This document shows, one piece after another, positions 49,221 to 57,970 of a stretch of 64,000 nucleotides of DNA (positions within the stretch are counted from its first letter, which is position 1; every line of letters starts with the position of its first letter). The DNA is from Pseudomonas sp. CCC3.1 (lineage in GTDB: Bacteria; Pseudomonadota; Gammaproteobacteria; Pseudomonadales; Pseudomonadaceae). The translations under genes and the position numbers were made by a program. The notes beneath the pieces are model-generated. The model ran no database searches and was not told the DNA's origin. It saw nothing but the letters and a program-made list of their open reading frames with translations. The DNA is taken from the NCBI RefSeq assembly GCF_034347405.1, contig NZ_CP133778.1, positions 2,108,001-2,172,000 on the forward strand. The letters run 5' to 3'.

Positions 49221-50357
49221 TTAACGCAAACGGGCAGGGCTCAGCCGCTCAGGCTCGACGCCCTGGCAGCGCAATGCTTCAGGCAAGGGTTGGCCGAGCA
49301 ACTGCGCGCTGGCCAGTTGCGAGACCCCGGCGGCCGACTGAATTCCGTAGCCACCTTGAGCAGCCAGCCAGTAGAAACCTTCGCGGTGATTGTCCCAGCC
49401 GACCACCAGGTCGCCGTCGCTGACGAATGAGCGCAGACCTGCCCAGCTATGACGCGGTCTGCGGATGCTCAAGGTGGTGGCGTGTTCGATGTGATAAATC
49501 CCGGTGGCGATGTCCAGTTCCTCGGGCATCACATCGTGCGCCGGGACCGGGTCGGCGTTGGCAGGCGAGCCCAGCAACTGACCGGCGTCCGGCTTGAAAT
49601 AAAAGCGTTCATCAATCCCGATCACTGCGGGCCATTGCGAGAAATCCATGCCTGACGGGCCGTCGAAGGTGAATGCCGTACGCCGACACGGTTGCAAACC
49701 AACAGGCGGCACACCGCATTGCAGGGCGACCTGATCGGCCCACGCACCGGCAGCGTTGACCAGATTGCGTGCGCGCAACTGGTGCCCGTCAGTCAGTAAC
49801 ACCTGCCAATAACCGCCTTCGCGGGTGGCCGAACTCAACTCAGCGTTGCACTGCAACACGCCACCGGCGCGGCGCATGGCCCGCAGAAAACCCTGGTGCA
49901 GCGCGTGCACATCCAGATCGCGGGCGGCTGTTTCGAGCAGGGCGCCCGCGATCACGTCCGGGCGCAGGCAAGGCACCAGTGCCAGTGCCTGCTCGGTATC
50001 AATCAACGCCAGATTGGCGGCGTGGTCATGGCTGGCTTCAAAGGTGTGCTTGAGCAATGCCTGCTGCTCATGACTGGCGACATACAGGCAACCGCGCGGC
50101 GCCAGCAACGCATGCTCTGTGAAGCCCTCGGGTGGTTGTTCGTAGAAAGCGCGACTGGCGCGGGTCAACGCCTGAATCTGCGGCGTGCCGTAGGCTTCCA
50201 TAAACATGGCTGCCGAGCGCCCGGTGGAGTGGTAGCCCGGCTGTGTTTCGCGTTCCAGCACGGCAACACTGGCATGTGCGGCGAGCCGCCAGGCCAGCGA
50301 TGCTCCAGCAATACCGCCGCCGATGATGACGTAGTCAAAACATTCGCTGTCGTGCAT
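49221..50357 (-). CDS. D-amino acid dehydrogenase, DauA-like
   Basis: 378-residue FAD-dependent dehydrogenase of the DAO family, colinear with P. aeruginosa D-arginine dehydrogenase DauA. FAD motif YVIIGGGIAGASLAWRLA (residues 9-26), GYHSTGRSAA with His-43, LQPCRRTAF, RFYFKPDAGQLLGSPANADP, and GLRSFVSDGDLV are shared, keeping the residues that bind the amino acid carboxylate. The lid Tyr-53 of DauA is Phe-52 here, and the Glu-87 that contacts the guanidinium of arginine appears lost. So another D-amino acid, less basic, is predicted. Product is an imino acid for the RidA next door. Divergent from the XRE-cupin regulator. GGAGAG precedes ATG. Confidence 0.88.
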   Translation of the reverse strand: MHDSECFDYVIIGGGIAGASLAWRLAAHASVAVLERETQPGYHSTGRSAAMFMEAYGTPQIQALTRASRAFYEQPPEGFTEHALLAPRGCLYVASHEQQALLKHTFEASHDHAANLALIDTEQALALVPCLRPDVIAGALLETAARDLDVHALHQGFLRAMRRAGGVLQCNAELSSATREGGYWQVLLTDGHQLRARNLVNAAGAWADQVALQCGVPPVGLQPCRRTAFTFDGPSGMDFSQWPAVIGIDERFYFKPDAGQLLGSPANADPVPAHDVMPEELDIATGIYHIEHATTLSIRRPRHSWAGLRSFVSDGDLVVGWDNHREGFYWLAAQGGYGIQSAAGVSQLASAQLLGQPLPEALRCQGVEPERLSPARLR

Positions 50358-50398
50358 GCCGATCTCTCTCCATCGAGAAGCGCCCTGATAGGCGTCTT

Positions 50399-50438
50399 TA
50401 AATTCTCATATGCGAGAAATGTAGGATATGAGAATTTA
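50399..50438. promoter_or_regulatory. Operator-like inverted repeat between DauA-like and XRE genes
   Basis: Perfect 13-bp arms TAAATTCTCATAT (50399-50411) and ATATGAGAATTTA (50426-50438) separated by 14 bp, centred between the divergent genes. The left arm also starts a smaller palindrome, TCTCATATGCGAGA. It is a strong candidate site for the XRE-cupin regulator. Confidence 0.7.
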
Positions 50439-50525
50439 ACAGTCAACCCTTCTGCGTGAGGTAATATTCCAGCCCTTATCTGGATACCGTTCCAGACACC
50501 TCCTTTCGCTCGATAGAGAGTCCGC

Positions 50526-51152
50526 ATGAGCGCTGATCACGTCCCTTCCGCCTCGAACTCCCCAGGCCATTCCCATCCGTTGATTGACCGTACGCAGGTT
50601 GGCGCTCGTTTGCGGGCCATACGAAAAAGCCAGAAATTGACCCTCAAACAACTGTCCGAGCGTTCCGGTGTCGCGCTTTCGACCTTATCGAAAATGGAAT
50701 TGGCGCAAGTCTCGGTCAGCTACGAAAAGCTGGCCGCCGCCGCCCGGGTATTGGGCGTAGACATCGCCCAATTGTTCAACCCCGACCGCGAGCAGGGCGA
50801 GGCGGTGCAACCCACCGTGGTCAGCACCGCACTCGATAGCGCAGCGGGTTACAGCACCGGCAACTACGACTACCACCCCATGGCGGGGGACTTTCCCGGG
50901 CGCAGCATGGCGCCGATGTATGTGAGGGTATTTGCCCGCGAGATGAGTCAGTTCGAAGACTACATCCGCCACTCCGGACAAGAATTTGCGCTCGTGCTTT
51001 CCGGGCGTGTGCGCATCCAGTTTGAAACCGGAGAATCAGTCAGCATCGGTGCGCGCGAGACGGCCTATTTCAACAGCGGCATCGGTCATATCTACCTCTC
51101 TGAGGCTGAAAACGGTGCCGATGCTGAAGTCATGGTGGTGATGTCCGAGTAA
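50526..51152 (+). CDS. XRE-family regulator with cupin domain
   Basis: 208-residue regulator. An N-terminal helix-turn-helix (VGARLRAIRKSQKLTLKQLSERSGV, LSTLSKMELAQVS; about residues 25-80) is followed by a C-terminal cupin (GQEFALVLSGRVRIQFETGES and YFNSGIGHIYLSE). Relatives such as PuuR, PsdR and DdaR-like proteins repress amino acid or amine catabolism and sense the small molecule in the cupin. It is divergent from the DauA-like/RidA/YkvI unit across a 13-bp inverted repeat, so it most likely controls that unit. Confidence 0.88.
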   Translation: MSADHVPSASNSPGHSHPLIDRTQVGARLRAIRKSQKLTLKQLSERSGVALSTLSKMELAQVSVSYEKLAAAARVLGVDIAQLFNPDREQGEAVQPTVVSTALDSAAGYSTGNYDYHPMAGDFPGRSMAPMYVRVFAREMSQFEDYIRHSGQEFALVLSGRVRIQFETGESVSIGARETAYFNSGIGHIYLSEAENGADAEVMVVMSE

Positions 51153-51205
51153 GTCTTTTCTGTGTTCCACGTAAGCATTCGCTGTGAACTTTGTAGGGAA
51201 ATTAT

Positions 51206-51234
51206 TTGACATATTTGATTTGTGATCACATATT
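51206..51234 (+). promoter_or_regulatory. Sigma-70 promoter with GntR-type operator
   Basis: TTGACA (51206-51211), 17-bp spacer, CATATT (51229-51234). The 10-bp palindrome TGTGATCACA at 51221-51230 overlaps the -10 box. This arrangement points to repression of the GntR-SDR-BKACE-MFS operon by its own first gene product. Confidence 0.65.
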
Positions 51235-51268
51235 GAGGCCCATAAGAACGACAACACAGGTTTGACTC

Positions 51269-51991
51269 ATGACACACGGCTCAGTCCCGCTCCCAGCCTT
51301 GCGCCAGGTTTCTCGCGATACCCTGCAAGATCAGGTGTACCGCCAAATCCGCGAAGCCTTGATGAGTGGTCGCTTTCAGCCAGGCCAAAAGCTGACCATC
51401 CGTGGTCTGGCCGAAGCCCTCGGCTCCAGTCCCATGCCAGTGCGCGAAGCCCTGCAACGCCTCAGTGCCGAAAATGCCTTTGAAGTCACCGAGACTTCGC
51501 GTTTGCGAGTGCGCCTGATGACGGTCGACCGCCTGCGCGAAATTCGTGATGCGCGGGTTGCCCTCGAAGGGTTGCTGGCAGAAAAGGCCGTTCTGCTGCT
51601 GGAAAAAAACGACCTCGCTGACATTTCCGACCTGTGCCAGCAAATGCAAGCTGCGGCAGATCAAGTGGATGTGTCCCGTTATCTGTGGACCAACTTCGCT
51701 TTTCACCGACGCATTTATGCGGTGGCCCGAGCCGAGTTGACCATGGCCGCCGTGGAGAATTTCTGGCTGCACATGGGCCCCTGTTTTGCCCTGGTCGCCC
51801 CCGATAAAGCTCACTTGCAGCGCTCGATGGAAGCCCACACCCGCATCGTCGAGGCGTTGACCGCCCGCGATGGCGCCGGTGCTCGCGCCGCAGTGACCGA
51901 TGACATCATGCAGGCCGCCGATTCACTGGCGCGTCTGCTCGTCAAGAACGGCCCTTCGCGGTCGTCTGTTTCTGGAGGAAAACGTGCATGA
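51269..51991 (+). CDS. GntR-family transcriptional regulator (FCD type)
   Basis: 240-residue regulator with a winged helix (TLQDQVYRQIREALMSGRFQPGQ, PVREALQRLSAENAF; about residues 17-85) and an all-helical FCD effector domain (DARVALEGLLAEKAV, FAFHRRIYAVARAE with the metal-binding residues, HTRIVEALTARD). ATG 51269; the stop overlaps the SDR start (ATGA), making it the first gene of the operon. A palindrome over the -10 box suggests autorepression lifted by the beta-hydroxy or beta-keto acid. Confidence 0.88.
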   Translation: MTHGSVPLPALRQVSRDTLQDQVYRQIREALMSGRFQPGQKLTIRGLAEALGSSPMPVREALQRLSAENAFEVTETSRLRVRLMTVDRLREIRDARVALEGLLAEKAVLLLEKNDLADISDLCQQMQAAADQVDVSRYLWTNFAFHRRIYAVARAELTMAAVENFWLHMGPCFALVAPDKAHLQRSMEAHTRIVEALTARDGAGARAAVTDDIMQAADSLARLLVKNGPSRSSVSGGKRA

Positions 51992-52776
51992 GTGTCTTAC
52001 AACGGTTGCAGCCTTATCCCGGTTTGCGCGTGTTGATTTCTGGCGGGGCTGCCGGGATCGGTGAGGTGTTGGCGGCAGCGTATCTGGAGGCCGGTGCTCA
52101 GGTGCATGTGTGTGATGTGAGCGAGCCTGCCTTGACGGCGTTCCGCGACAAATACCCTGGCACGGTTGCGACCCGTGCCGATGTCAGTGACGCGGCGCAA
52201 ATCGAGGCGGTCTTCAAGGTTCAGCGTGAGCATTTTGGTGGCCTCGATGTACTGGTCAACAACGCCGGTATCGCTGGGCCTACCGGGGGTATTGACGCCA
52301 TCAGCGATGCTGACTGGCAGGCCACCATCACGATCAACCTCACGGCGCAATATCGCTTCGCGCACCATGCTGTGCCGTTGCTCAAAGAATCGCCACAGGC
52401 TCATTTGCTGCATATCGCCTCGGTGGCGGGCCGCCTCGGCTATGCCTGGCGCACGCCTTATGCCGCCACCAAATGGGCGATTGTCGGCCTCATGAAGTCG
52501 CTGGCATCGGAGTTGGGTGAAAGTGACATTCGTGTCAACGCCCTGTTGCCCGGCATTGTCGAAGGGCCGCGCATGGACGGCGTGATCCGCGCCCGCGCCG
52601 AGCAGGTCGGCGTGCCAGAAGCCGACATGCGCCAGCAATACCTCAACAAAATCTCCCTTAAACGTATGGTCAGCGCCGAAGACGTGGCGGCCATGGCGTT
52701 GTTTCTCTGTTCACCTGCCGCACGCAATGTGACCGGCCAGGCCATCAGTGTCGACGGTAACGTCGAGTACCTGTAA
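51988..52776 (+). CDS. SDR-family oxidoreductase, probable beta-hydroxy acid dehydrogenase
   Basis: 262-residue short-chain dehydrogenase. SGGAAGIGEVLA (about residues 18-29) binds the cofactor and VCDVSEP carries the Asp that favours NAD; NNAGIAGPTGG, the Ser in HIASVAGR and YAATK form the active site, and ISVDGNVEYL ends the protein. GGAGG precedes ATG and it overlaps the regulator by 4 bases. Placed before a BKACE gene, it should supply the beta-keto acid that enzyme cleaves. Confidence 0.88.
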   Translation: MSVLQRLQPYPGLRVLISGGAAGIGEVLAAAYLEAGAQVHVCDVSEPALTAFRDKYPGTVATRADVSDAAQIEAVFKVQREHFGGLDVLVNNAGIAGPTGGIDAISDADWQATITINLTAQYRFAHHAVPLLKESPQAHLLHIASVAGRLGYAWRTPYAATKWAIVGLMKSLASELGESDIRVNALLPGIVEGPRMDGVIRARAEQVGVPEADMRQQYLNKISLKRMVSAEDVAAMALFLCSPAARNVTGQAISVDGNVEYL

Positions 52777-52870
52777 GCCGCTGACGTAGCAACTGGCGCT
52801 GGTCGCCAACGACGCACACACCGAAACACCCGGGATTTTTTTTCATAAGAATAAAAGTCGGAGAATCGTC

Positions 52871-53803
52871 ATGTCCAAAAAACGTCCTGTCATCATCACC
52901 TGCGCCGTCACCGGGGCTATTCACACGCCTTCGATGTCGCCCTATTTGCCCGTTACTGCGCAAGAAATTGCCGAGGCCGCGATTGGGGCTGCCGAGGCTG
53001 GCGCCGCCATTGTTCACTTGCATGCCCGTGACCCTGTCGACGGCCGCCCCAGCCAGGACCCGGCGCTATTTGCCGAGTTTCTGCCGCAGATCAAGGCGGC
53101 CAGCGACGTGGTGATCAACCTCACCACCGGCGGCGCGCCGACCATGGGCGTCGAGGAACGCCTGCAACCGGTGCTGCAATTTCAGCCGGAGCTGGCCTCG
53201 CTGAACATGGGTTCGATGAACTTCGGCTTGTACGAAATGCTCAACCGCTTTACCGAGTTCAAGCATGAGTGGGAGCGCCCGTATCTGGAAGAAAGTGACG
53301 ACCGAATCTTCCGTAATACCTTCCGTGACATTGCCCATATCCTCAATTCATGCGCCGCAAACCGCACCCGGTTTGAAGTCGAGTGCTATGACATTGGCCA
53401 CCTGTACACCGCGGCCCACTTCATGGAGCGCGGACTGATCAAGCCGCCGCTGTTCATCCAGTCGGTCTTTGGTCTGCGGGGCGGGATTGGCGGCCACCCA
53501 GAAGACCTGGCGCACATGCGTCGCACGGCTGACCGCCTGTTTGGCGAAGACTACGTATGGTCGATTCTCGGTGCCGGGCGCGGGCAAATCCCACTGGCAA
53601 CCATGGGCCTGTCGATGGGCAGCAATGCCCGGGTCGGGCTGGAAGATTCGCTGTGGGACGGCCCCGGCAAACTTGCGACGTCCAATGCCGATCAGGTACG
53701 GCGTATCCGCACCGTGATCGAAGCCTTGGGCGGGCGCGTGGCCACGCCGGACGAAGCGCGCGAGATTCTCGATCTCAAGGGCCGTTACAACGTCAATTTC
53801 TAA
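52871..53803 (+). CDS. Beta-keto acid cleavage enzyme (BKACE, DUF849)
   Basis: 310-residue zinc-dependent TIM-barrel enzyme. The metal-binding HLHARDP places His at residues 49 and 51, TGAIHTPSMSPYLPVT is the family start, and GSMNFGLY, QSVFGLRGGIGGHPEDL and VWSILGAGRGQIPL follow. BKACEs react a beta-keto acid with acetyl-CoA to give acetoacetate and a new acyl-CoA; substrates range from 3-keto-5-aminohexanoate to dehydrocarnitine. The specific acid cannot be read from sequence. GGAG precedes ATG. The neighbours, SDR before and importer after, fit a three-step pathway. Confidence 0.9.
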   Translation: MSKKRPVIITCAVTGAIHTPSMSPYLPVTAQEIAEAAIGAAEAGAAIVHLHARDPVDGRPSQDPALFAEFLPQIKAASDVVINLTTGGAPTMGVEERLQPVLQFQPELASLNMGSMNFGLYEMLNRFTEFKHEWERPYLEESDDRIFRNTFRDIAHILNSCAANRTRFEVECYDIGHLYTAAHFMERGLIKPPLFIQSVFGLRGGIGGHPEDLAHMRRTADRLFGEDYVWSILGAGRGQIPLATMGLSMGSNARVGLEDSLWDGPGKLATSNADQVRRIRTVIEALGGRVATPDEAREILDLKGRYNVNF

Positions 53804-53813
53804 ATCGCGAGCA

Positions 53814-53833
53814 GGCCGCGCCATCGCGCGGCC
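53814..53833. promoter_or_regulatory. Hairpin between BKACE and MFS genes
   Basis: GGCCGCG (53814-53820) and CGCGGCC (53827-53833) around a 6-nt loop, 10 bases after the BKACE stop. Without a T run it is more likely an RNA stability or partial-stop element inside the operon than a full terminator. Confidence 0.35.
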
Positions 53834-53871
53834 ATGTCCATCCCGCACAACAACAAAAAAGGGATAACACC

Positions 53872-55197
53872 ATGCGTAATCAAGCTGCACCTCGCGATGA
53901 GCGGGTGCTGAACAAACTGATGTTCGTCAAATTGATGCCGTTGTTGATTGCCGCTTATGTATTGAGCTTTCTCGATCGCACCAACATTGCCCTGGCCAAG
54001 CACCAATTGGACGTTGACCTGGGTATTTCGGCGGCGGCTTATGGCCTGGGAGCGGGGCTGTTTTTCCTGACCTATTCACTGTCGGAAATACCCAGCAACC
54101 TGATCATGCACAAAGTGGGAGCGCGCTTCTGGATTGCCCGGATCATGGTGACCTGGGGCTTGATTTCAGCGGCCATGGCGTTTGTCCAAGGTGAGACGTC
54201 GTTCTATGTCTTGCGCCTGTTGCTGGGCATTGCCGAAGCGGGTTTGTTCCCCGGTGTGATGCTGTACCTGACCTATTGGTTCAACCGTGAACAGCGGGCG
54301 CGGGCGACCGGATATTTTCTGCTGGGCGTGTGTTTTGCCAACATCATTGGCGGTCCGCTGGGCGCAGCCTTGATGCGCATGGACGGCATGCTGGGCTGGC
54401 ACGGCTGGCAGTGGATGTTCATGCTCGAAGGCCTGCCCGCTGTCGCATTCGCGTGGGTCGTATGGCGCAAATTGCCAGACCGTCCAAGCAAAGCGCCGTG
54501 GCTCTCGGCCGAAGAGGCGCGGGGCATTGAGCAGCGCATCGCGCAGGAGTCAGAGGAGGGCGCCGGCAAGAGTGGCCACTCGTTTAAACAGTGCCTGACG
54601 CCGCAAATCCTGTTGGCCATTTTTGTCTACTTCTGCCATCAGATAACGGTCTATACGGTGATCTTCTTTCTGCCGAGCATCATCAGCCGATATGGTGAAA
54701 TGAGCACCATGAGCGTCGGGTTACTCACCTCGTTGCCGTGGATAGCGGCGGCAGTGGGCGCGGTGTTCTTGCCACGTTATGCAACCACCGCCCGGCGAGC
54801 CCGAAGCATGCTGGTCGCAGGTTTGCTGACCATGGCCGCAGGGCTGGGCATTGCCGCGGTGTCCGGGCCGGTGTTCAGCCTGATGGGCTTCTGCCTGTCG
54901 GCGGTGATGTTCTTTGTGGTGCAGTCGATCATCTTTCTGTATCCGGCTTCACGGCTCAAAGGCGTGGCATTGGCCGGTGGCTTGGGCTTCGTCAACGCGT
55001 GCGGGTTGCTGGGCGGATTTGTCGGGCCGTCGGTCATGGGCGCCATCGAAATGAGCACCGGCAATGCCATGAATGGCTTGAAAGTCATCGCCGTGGTGCT
55101 GGTGGTGGCTGCACTGGCGGCGTTGCGTTTACGTCAGGGGCAAGAATCGGCAAAGCCCAAGACCATCGCTGGGCAACCCGCCACAGAAGGCGTTTAA
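53872..55197 (+). CDS. MFS transporter, anion:cation symporter (ACS) family
   Basis: 441-residue inner-membrane importer with 12 hydrophobic segments. SFLDRTNIALAKHQLDVDLG near TM1 and the GLFPGVMLYLTYWF segment in TM4 are hallmarks of the ACS family (phthalate, hydroxyphenylacetate, tartrate, hexuronate importers). GGGA precedes ATG 53872. It closes the GntR-SDR-BKACE operon and presumably brings in the organic anion that is then oxidised and cleaved. Confidence 0.9.
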   Translation: MRNQAAPRDERVLNKLMFVKLMPLLIAAYVLSFLDRTNIALAKHQLDVDLGISAAAYGLGAGLFFLTYSLSEIPSNLIMHKVGARFWIARIMVTWGLISAAMAFVQGETSFYVLRLLLGIAEAGLFPGVMLYLTYWFNREQRARATGYFLLGVCFANIIGGPLGAALMRMDGMLGWHGWQWMFMLEGLPAVAFAWVVWRKLPDRPSKAPWLSAEEARGIEQRIAQESEEGAGKSGHSFKQCLTPQILLAIFVYFCHQITVYTVIFFLPSIISRYGEMSTMSVGLLTSLPWIAAAVGAVFLPRYATTARRARSMLVAGLLTMAAGLGIAAVSGPVFSLMGFCLSAVMFFVVQSIIFLYPASRLKGVALAGGLGFVNACGLLGGFVGPSVMGAIEMSTGNAMNGLKVIAVVLVVAALAALRLRQGQESAKPKTIAGQPATEGV

Positions 55198-55226
55198 CGC
55201 TTCGTTCCTCGTCAGCGACTACGGGG

Positions 55227-56822
55227 TCATGATGCGATAAAAATCTCGGCCGCATTGCTTACCAATCCCTGCGCCCCGACGAAGAATTGCTTGACCCGTT
55301 TGTCATACACAATCGGGTTGACCAAGGTCGATATGCCCAAGTCGGGCAAGTCTTCAACCACGGTTTTCTGGAACTCGGCGAACAGCGCGAAACGCTTCTG
55401 TACGTCGGTTTCCACCGCTGCCGCTTCGAGCAGTTGATCGACCTGCGGGTTGTTGTAGTGCGCGCCATTGGAGAAGGGCACGCCGGGCTGGAAGTTTTTC
55501 GACCAGTACAGGCGCTGCACGCCTACGGTGGGGTCGAACAGGTTGCTCATGCCATTGAGGGTGAAGTCGAAGTCGCGGTCGGTGTAGACGCGCTTGACGT
55601 AGGTGGCAAAGTCCTGGGAGCGCAAGGTCACCTGGATGCCGATCTTGGCCAGCGCCTGTTTGATGTAATCGGCGGTGCGTCGATAGGTTTCCGGGCCAGG
55701 CAGCGGGTCGAGGGTCAGTTTGAAGCGCACGCCTTGGGCATCACGGGCTAAACCGGCGTCGTCGAGCAGTTGGTTGGCCTTGGCTACGTCAAAGGCATAG
55801 CGCGGCAGGTCGTGGGCGTAGAAGTTTTTCATGTCCGGGCTGATCGGCCCGTACAGCGGCTGGCCATAGCCCAGAAAGATGGTCTTGCGGATGAATTCGA
55901 GGTTGATCGCGTGAGCGATGGCAACGCGCACGGCGTGCTGTTTCAGGTACGGGTTGTCGAGGTTGAACTCAACGCGGGTGATGCCGTTGATGTACGGCTC
56001 GCTACGGTCTTCGATGCTCAGGCGCGGATTGATCTTGATCCGCTCAATATCGCTGAGCGGTACGCCGCCGGTGGAGATGTCGATTTCTCCGGCTTCCAGC
56101 GCAGCCACGGTGGCTGCCGAGTCGGCGATAAAGCGCACGATGATTCGGTCCAGATAAGGCTTGGGCGCATCCCAGTAGTTGGGGTTGCGCTCAAGAATCA
56201 CATGGCTGCCACGGACCCATTCCTTGAACACAAACGGCCCTGTGCCAATCGGCGCGCTGGCGTTGGGGTGCGTTTCGGGGCGGGCTTCGCCATACACGTG
56301 CTTGGCGACAATGGGCGACTCGCAGGCAGCCAACGCCGTCAGCAGGTACGGCGCCGGTTTGCTGAGTGTGAGTTGCACCAAATGCGGGTTGATTGCCGTA
56401 ATGCTTGCCACATTGGCGAACGTTGCCCGGCCACGCGGGTTCGAGTTTTTCAGGGTATTGAGCGAGAACACCACGTCATCGGCGCTGAAATCCTGGCCGT
56501 CATGCCATTTCACGTCCTGGCGCAGGCTGAAGGTGTAGGCCAGGCCATCCTCACTCACAGTCCAGGCGGTGGCCAACTGCGGCAGGGGTTTGAGGTCCAT
56601 GTCGTAGTTGAGCAAACCTTCGGTGACCTTGCCGGTGATATACACCGCGGCCCCTGCGGTATGCGTCAGGTTGACCAAAATTGGCGGCTCGATGGCGATG
56701 TGCAGTTTCAGCGTGCCACCACGTACCGGCGTGTCGTCGGCATACGAAAAACGTGGTGTCAGTTGCAGCAGGGCAGCGGTGGCGCTGGTGTAAGCCAGTA
56801 GCTGGCGTCGGGTCAGGGTCAT
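55227..56822 (-). CDS. ABC transporter substrate-binding protein, peptide/nickel (DppA/OppA) family
   Basis: 531-residue periplasmic binding protein (SBP_bac_5). A Tat-like or Sec signal starts MTLTRRQLLAYTSA and ends near SYADD; then VRGGTLKLHI, FSLRQDVKWHDGQDFSADDVVFSL and IGTGPFVFKEWVRGSHVILERNPNYW are the family core. ATG 56822 is favoured over a TTG at 56840. Last gene of the minus-strand unit DppB-DppC-AKR-SBP. No ATPase gene is present in the unit. The ligand may be a peptide or another oligo-polar compound. Confidence 0.9.
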   Translation of the reverse strand: MTLTRRQLLAYTSATAALLQLTPRFSYADDTPVRGGTLKLHIAIEPPILVNLTHTAGAAVYITGKVTEGLLNYDMDLKPLPQLATAWTVSEDGLAYTFSLRQDVKWHDGQDFSADDVVFSLNTLKNSNPRGRATFANVASITAINPHLVQLTLSKPAPYLLTALAACESPIVAKHVYGEARPETHPNASAPIGTGPFVFKEWVRGSHVILERNPNYWDAPKPYLDRIIVRFIADSAATVAALEAGEIDISTGGVPLSDIERIKINPRLSIEDRSEPYINGITRVEFNLDNPYLKQHAVRVAIAHAINLEFIRKTIFLGYGQPLYGPISPDMKNFYAHDLPRYAFDVAKANQLLDDAGLARDAQGVRFKLTLDPLPGPETYRRTADYIKQALAKIGIQVTLRSQDFATYVKRVYTDRDFDFTLNGMSNLFDPTVGVQRLYWSKNFQPGVPFSNGAHYNNPQVDQLLEAAAVETDVQKRFALFAEFQKTVVEDLPDLGISTLVNPIVYDKRVKQFFVGAQGLVSNAAEIFIAS

Positions 56823-56849
56823 GGGAGTGTCCGCAGGCAAGACTTAACG

Positions 56850-56917
56850 TGTAGGAGCGAGCTTGCCTCGCGATCTTTTAAACGATCAAAAGATCGCGAG
56901 GCAAGCTCGCTCCTACA
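56850..56917. repeat. REP-like perfect inverted repeat
   Basis: Perfect 30-bp arms (56850-56879 and 56888-56917) starting TGTAGGAGCGAGCTTGCC around an 8-nt loop. GTAGGAGCGAGCTTGC is the typical REP unit of fluorescent pseudomonads; two inverted units form a REPIN-like doublet. Located between the substrate-binding and aldo/keto reductase genes, it could protect the upstream mRNA or reduce expression of the binding protein. Confidence 0.85.
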
Positions 56918-56949
56918 GGGGGGGGCGTGTGCAGTTCTTAGATGAATGG

Positions 56950-57954
56950 TTAACGAGGGGTTCGGCCTTCTACCGGGTGACCCGGGTCGGTAAAGCCCAG
57001 CGTTGAGGTGTGGCCGGGGCTGACCAGTTGGTCGATGAAGGCTTCGTCCTCGGCGGTGATCTTCACGTTCAGCGCGCGCAGGTAATCATCCCACTGCGCT
57101 TCGGTGCGCGGCCCGGCGATGGCCGAGGTCACCTGACGGTTGTTGAGCACCCAGGCCAGGGCGAAATCGGCCGGGGTGATGTCGCGCCCGGACAGGTGTT
57201 CCTGAATGCGCTGAGCCACCACCAGCGACTCCGGCCGCCATTCGGTTTCGAGCACGCGCTTGTCGCTGCGCCCGACCCGCGAGTCGGCGTCCGGTTTTAC
57301 GTCGGGCTGGTATTTACCCGTCAGCACGCCACGGGCCAGCGGGCTGTAGGTGACCACACCAAGGCCGAAATGGTTGGCTGCCGGGATCTGCTCGGCTTCG
57401 GCGGTGCGGTTGACGATGTTGTACAGCGGCTGACTGGCCACCGGGCGGTCAATGCCCAGTTCGTCGGCCAGTTGCGCGACTTCGGCAATGCGCCAGCCAC
57501 GGAAGTTCGATACCCCGAAATGCCGCAGTTTGCCTTGCTTGATCAAGTCGGCGATGGCACGCACGCCCTCACCCAGCGGCGCGTCGAAGGTCGCGTGGTG
57601 GAAATACAGAATGTCGATGTAGTCGGTGCCCAGGCGGCGCAGGCTGTCTTCCACCGATTGAATGATCCACTTGCGCGATTGCCCGCCCACGTTAGGCCGC
57701 CCGGCGCGCGAATAGCCGAACTTGGTGGCCAGCACCCAGTGCTGGCGCTGGTCGCGGATCGCCCGACCCACCACCTCTTCGGACTTGCCGTCATGGTAAA
57801 CGTCGGCGGTGTCGATAAAATTGATGCCCTGATCCTGGGCCTTGGCGATGATGCGCTGCGACGTCGTCTCATCGGTCGGGCCGCCGAACATCATGCTGCC
57901 CAATGTCAGCGGTGAAACCTTGAGGGCGCTGCGGCCCAGATAGCGATAGTCCAT
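56950..57954 (-). CDS. Aldo/keto reductase
   Basis: 334-residue NADPH-dependent TIM-barrel enzyme. MDYRYLGRSALKVSPLTLGSMMFG is the typical start; the catalytic Asp and Tyr are in NFIDTADVYHDGKSE, Lys in VLATKFG and His in LYFHHAT, and the FGVSNFRGW and SPLARGVLTGK loops are also present. It reduces aldehydes or ketones, or acts reversibly on sugars. AGGA precedes ATG. Inserted between the DppC permease (16 bases) and the binding protein, it is probably part of the same transcript and modifies the transported compound. Confidence 0.92.
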   Translation of the reverse strand: MDYRYLGRSALKVSPLTLGSMMFGGPTDETTSQRIIAKAQDQGINFIDTADVYHDGKSEEVVGRAIRDQRQHWVLATKFGYSRAGRPNVGGQSRKWIIQSVEDSLRRLGTDYIDILYFHHATFDAPLGEGVRAIADLIKQGKLRHFGVSNFRGWRIAEVAQLADELGIDRPVASQPLYNIVNRTAEAEQIPAANHFGLGVVTYSPLARGVLTGKYQPDVKPDADSRVGRSDKRVLETEWRPESLVVAQRIQEHLSGRDITPADFALAWVLNNRQVTSAIAGPRTEAQWDDYLRALNVKITAEDEAFIDQLVSPGHTSTLGFTDPGHPVEGRTPR

Positions 57955-57970
57955 GGGATAAATTCCTGGG

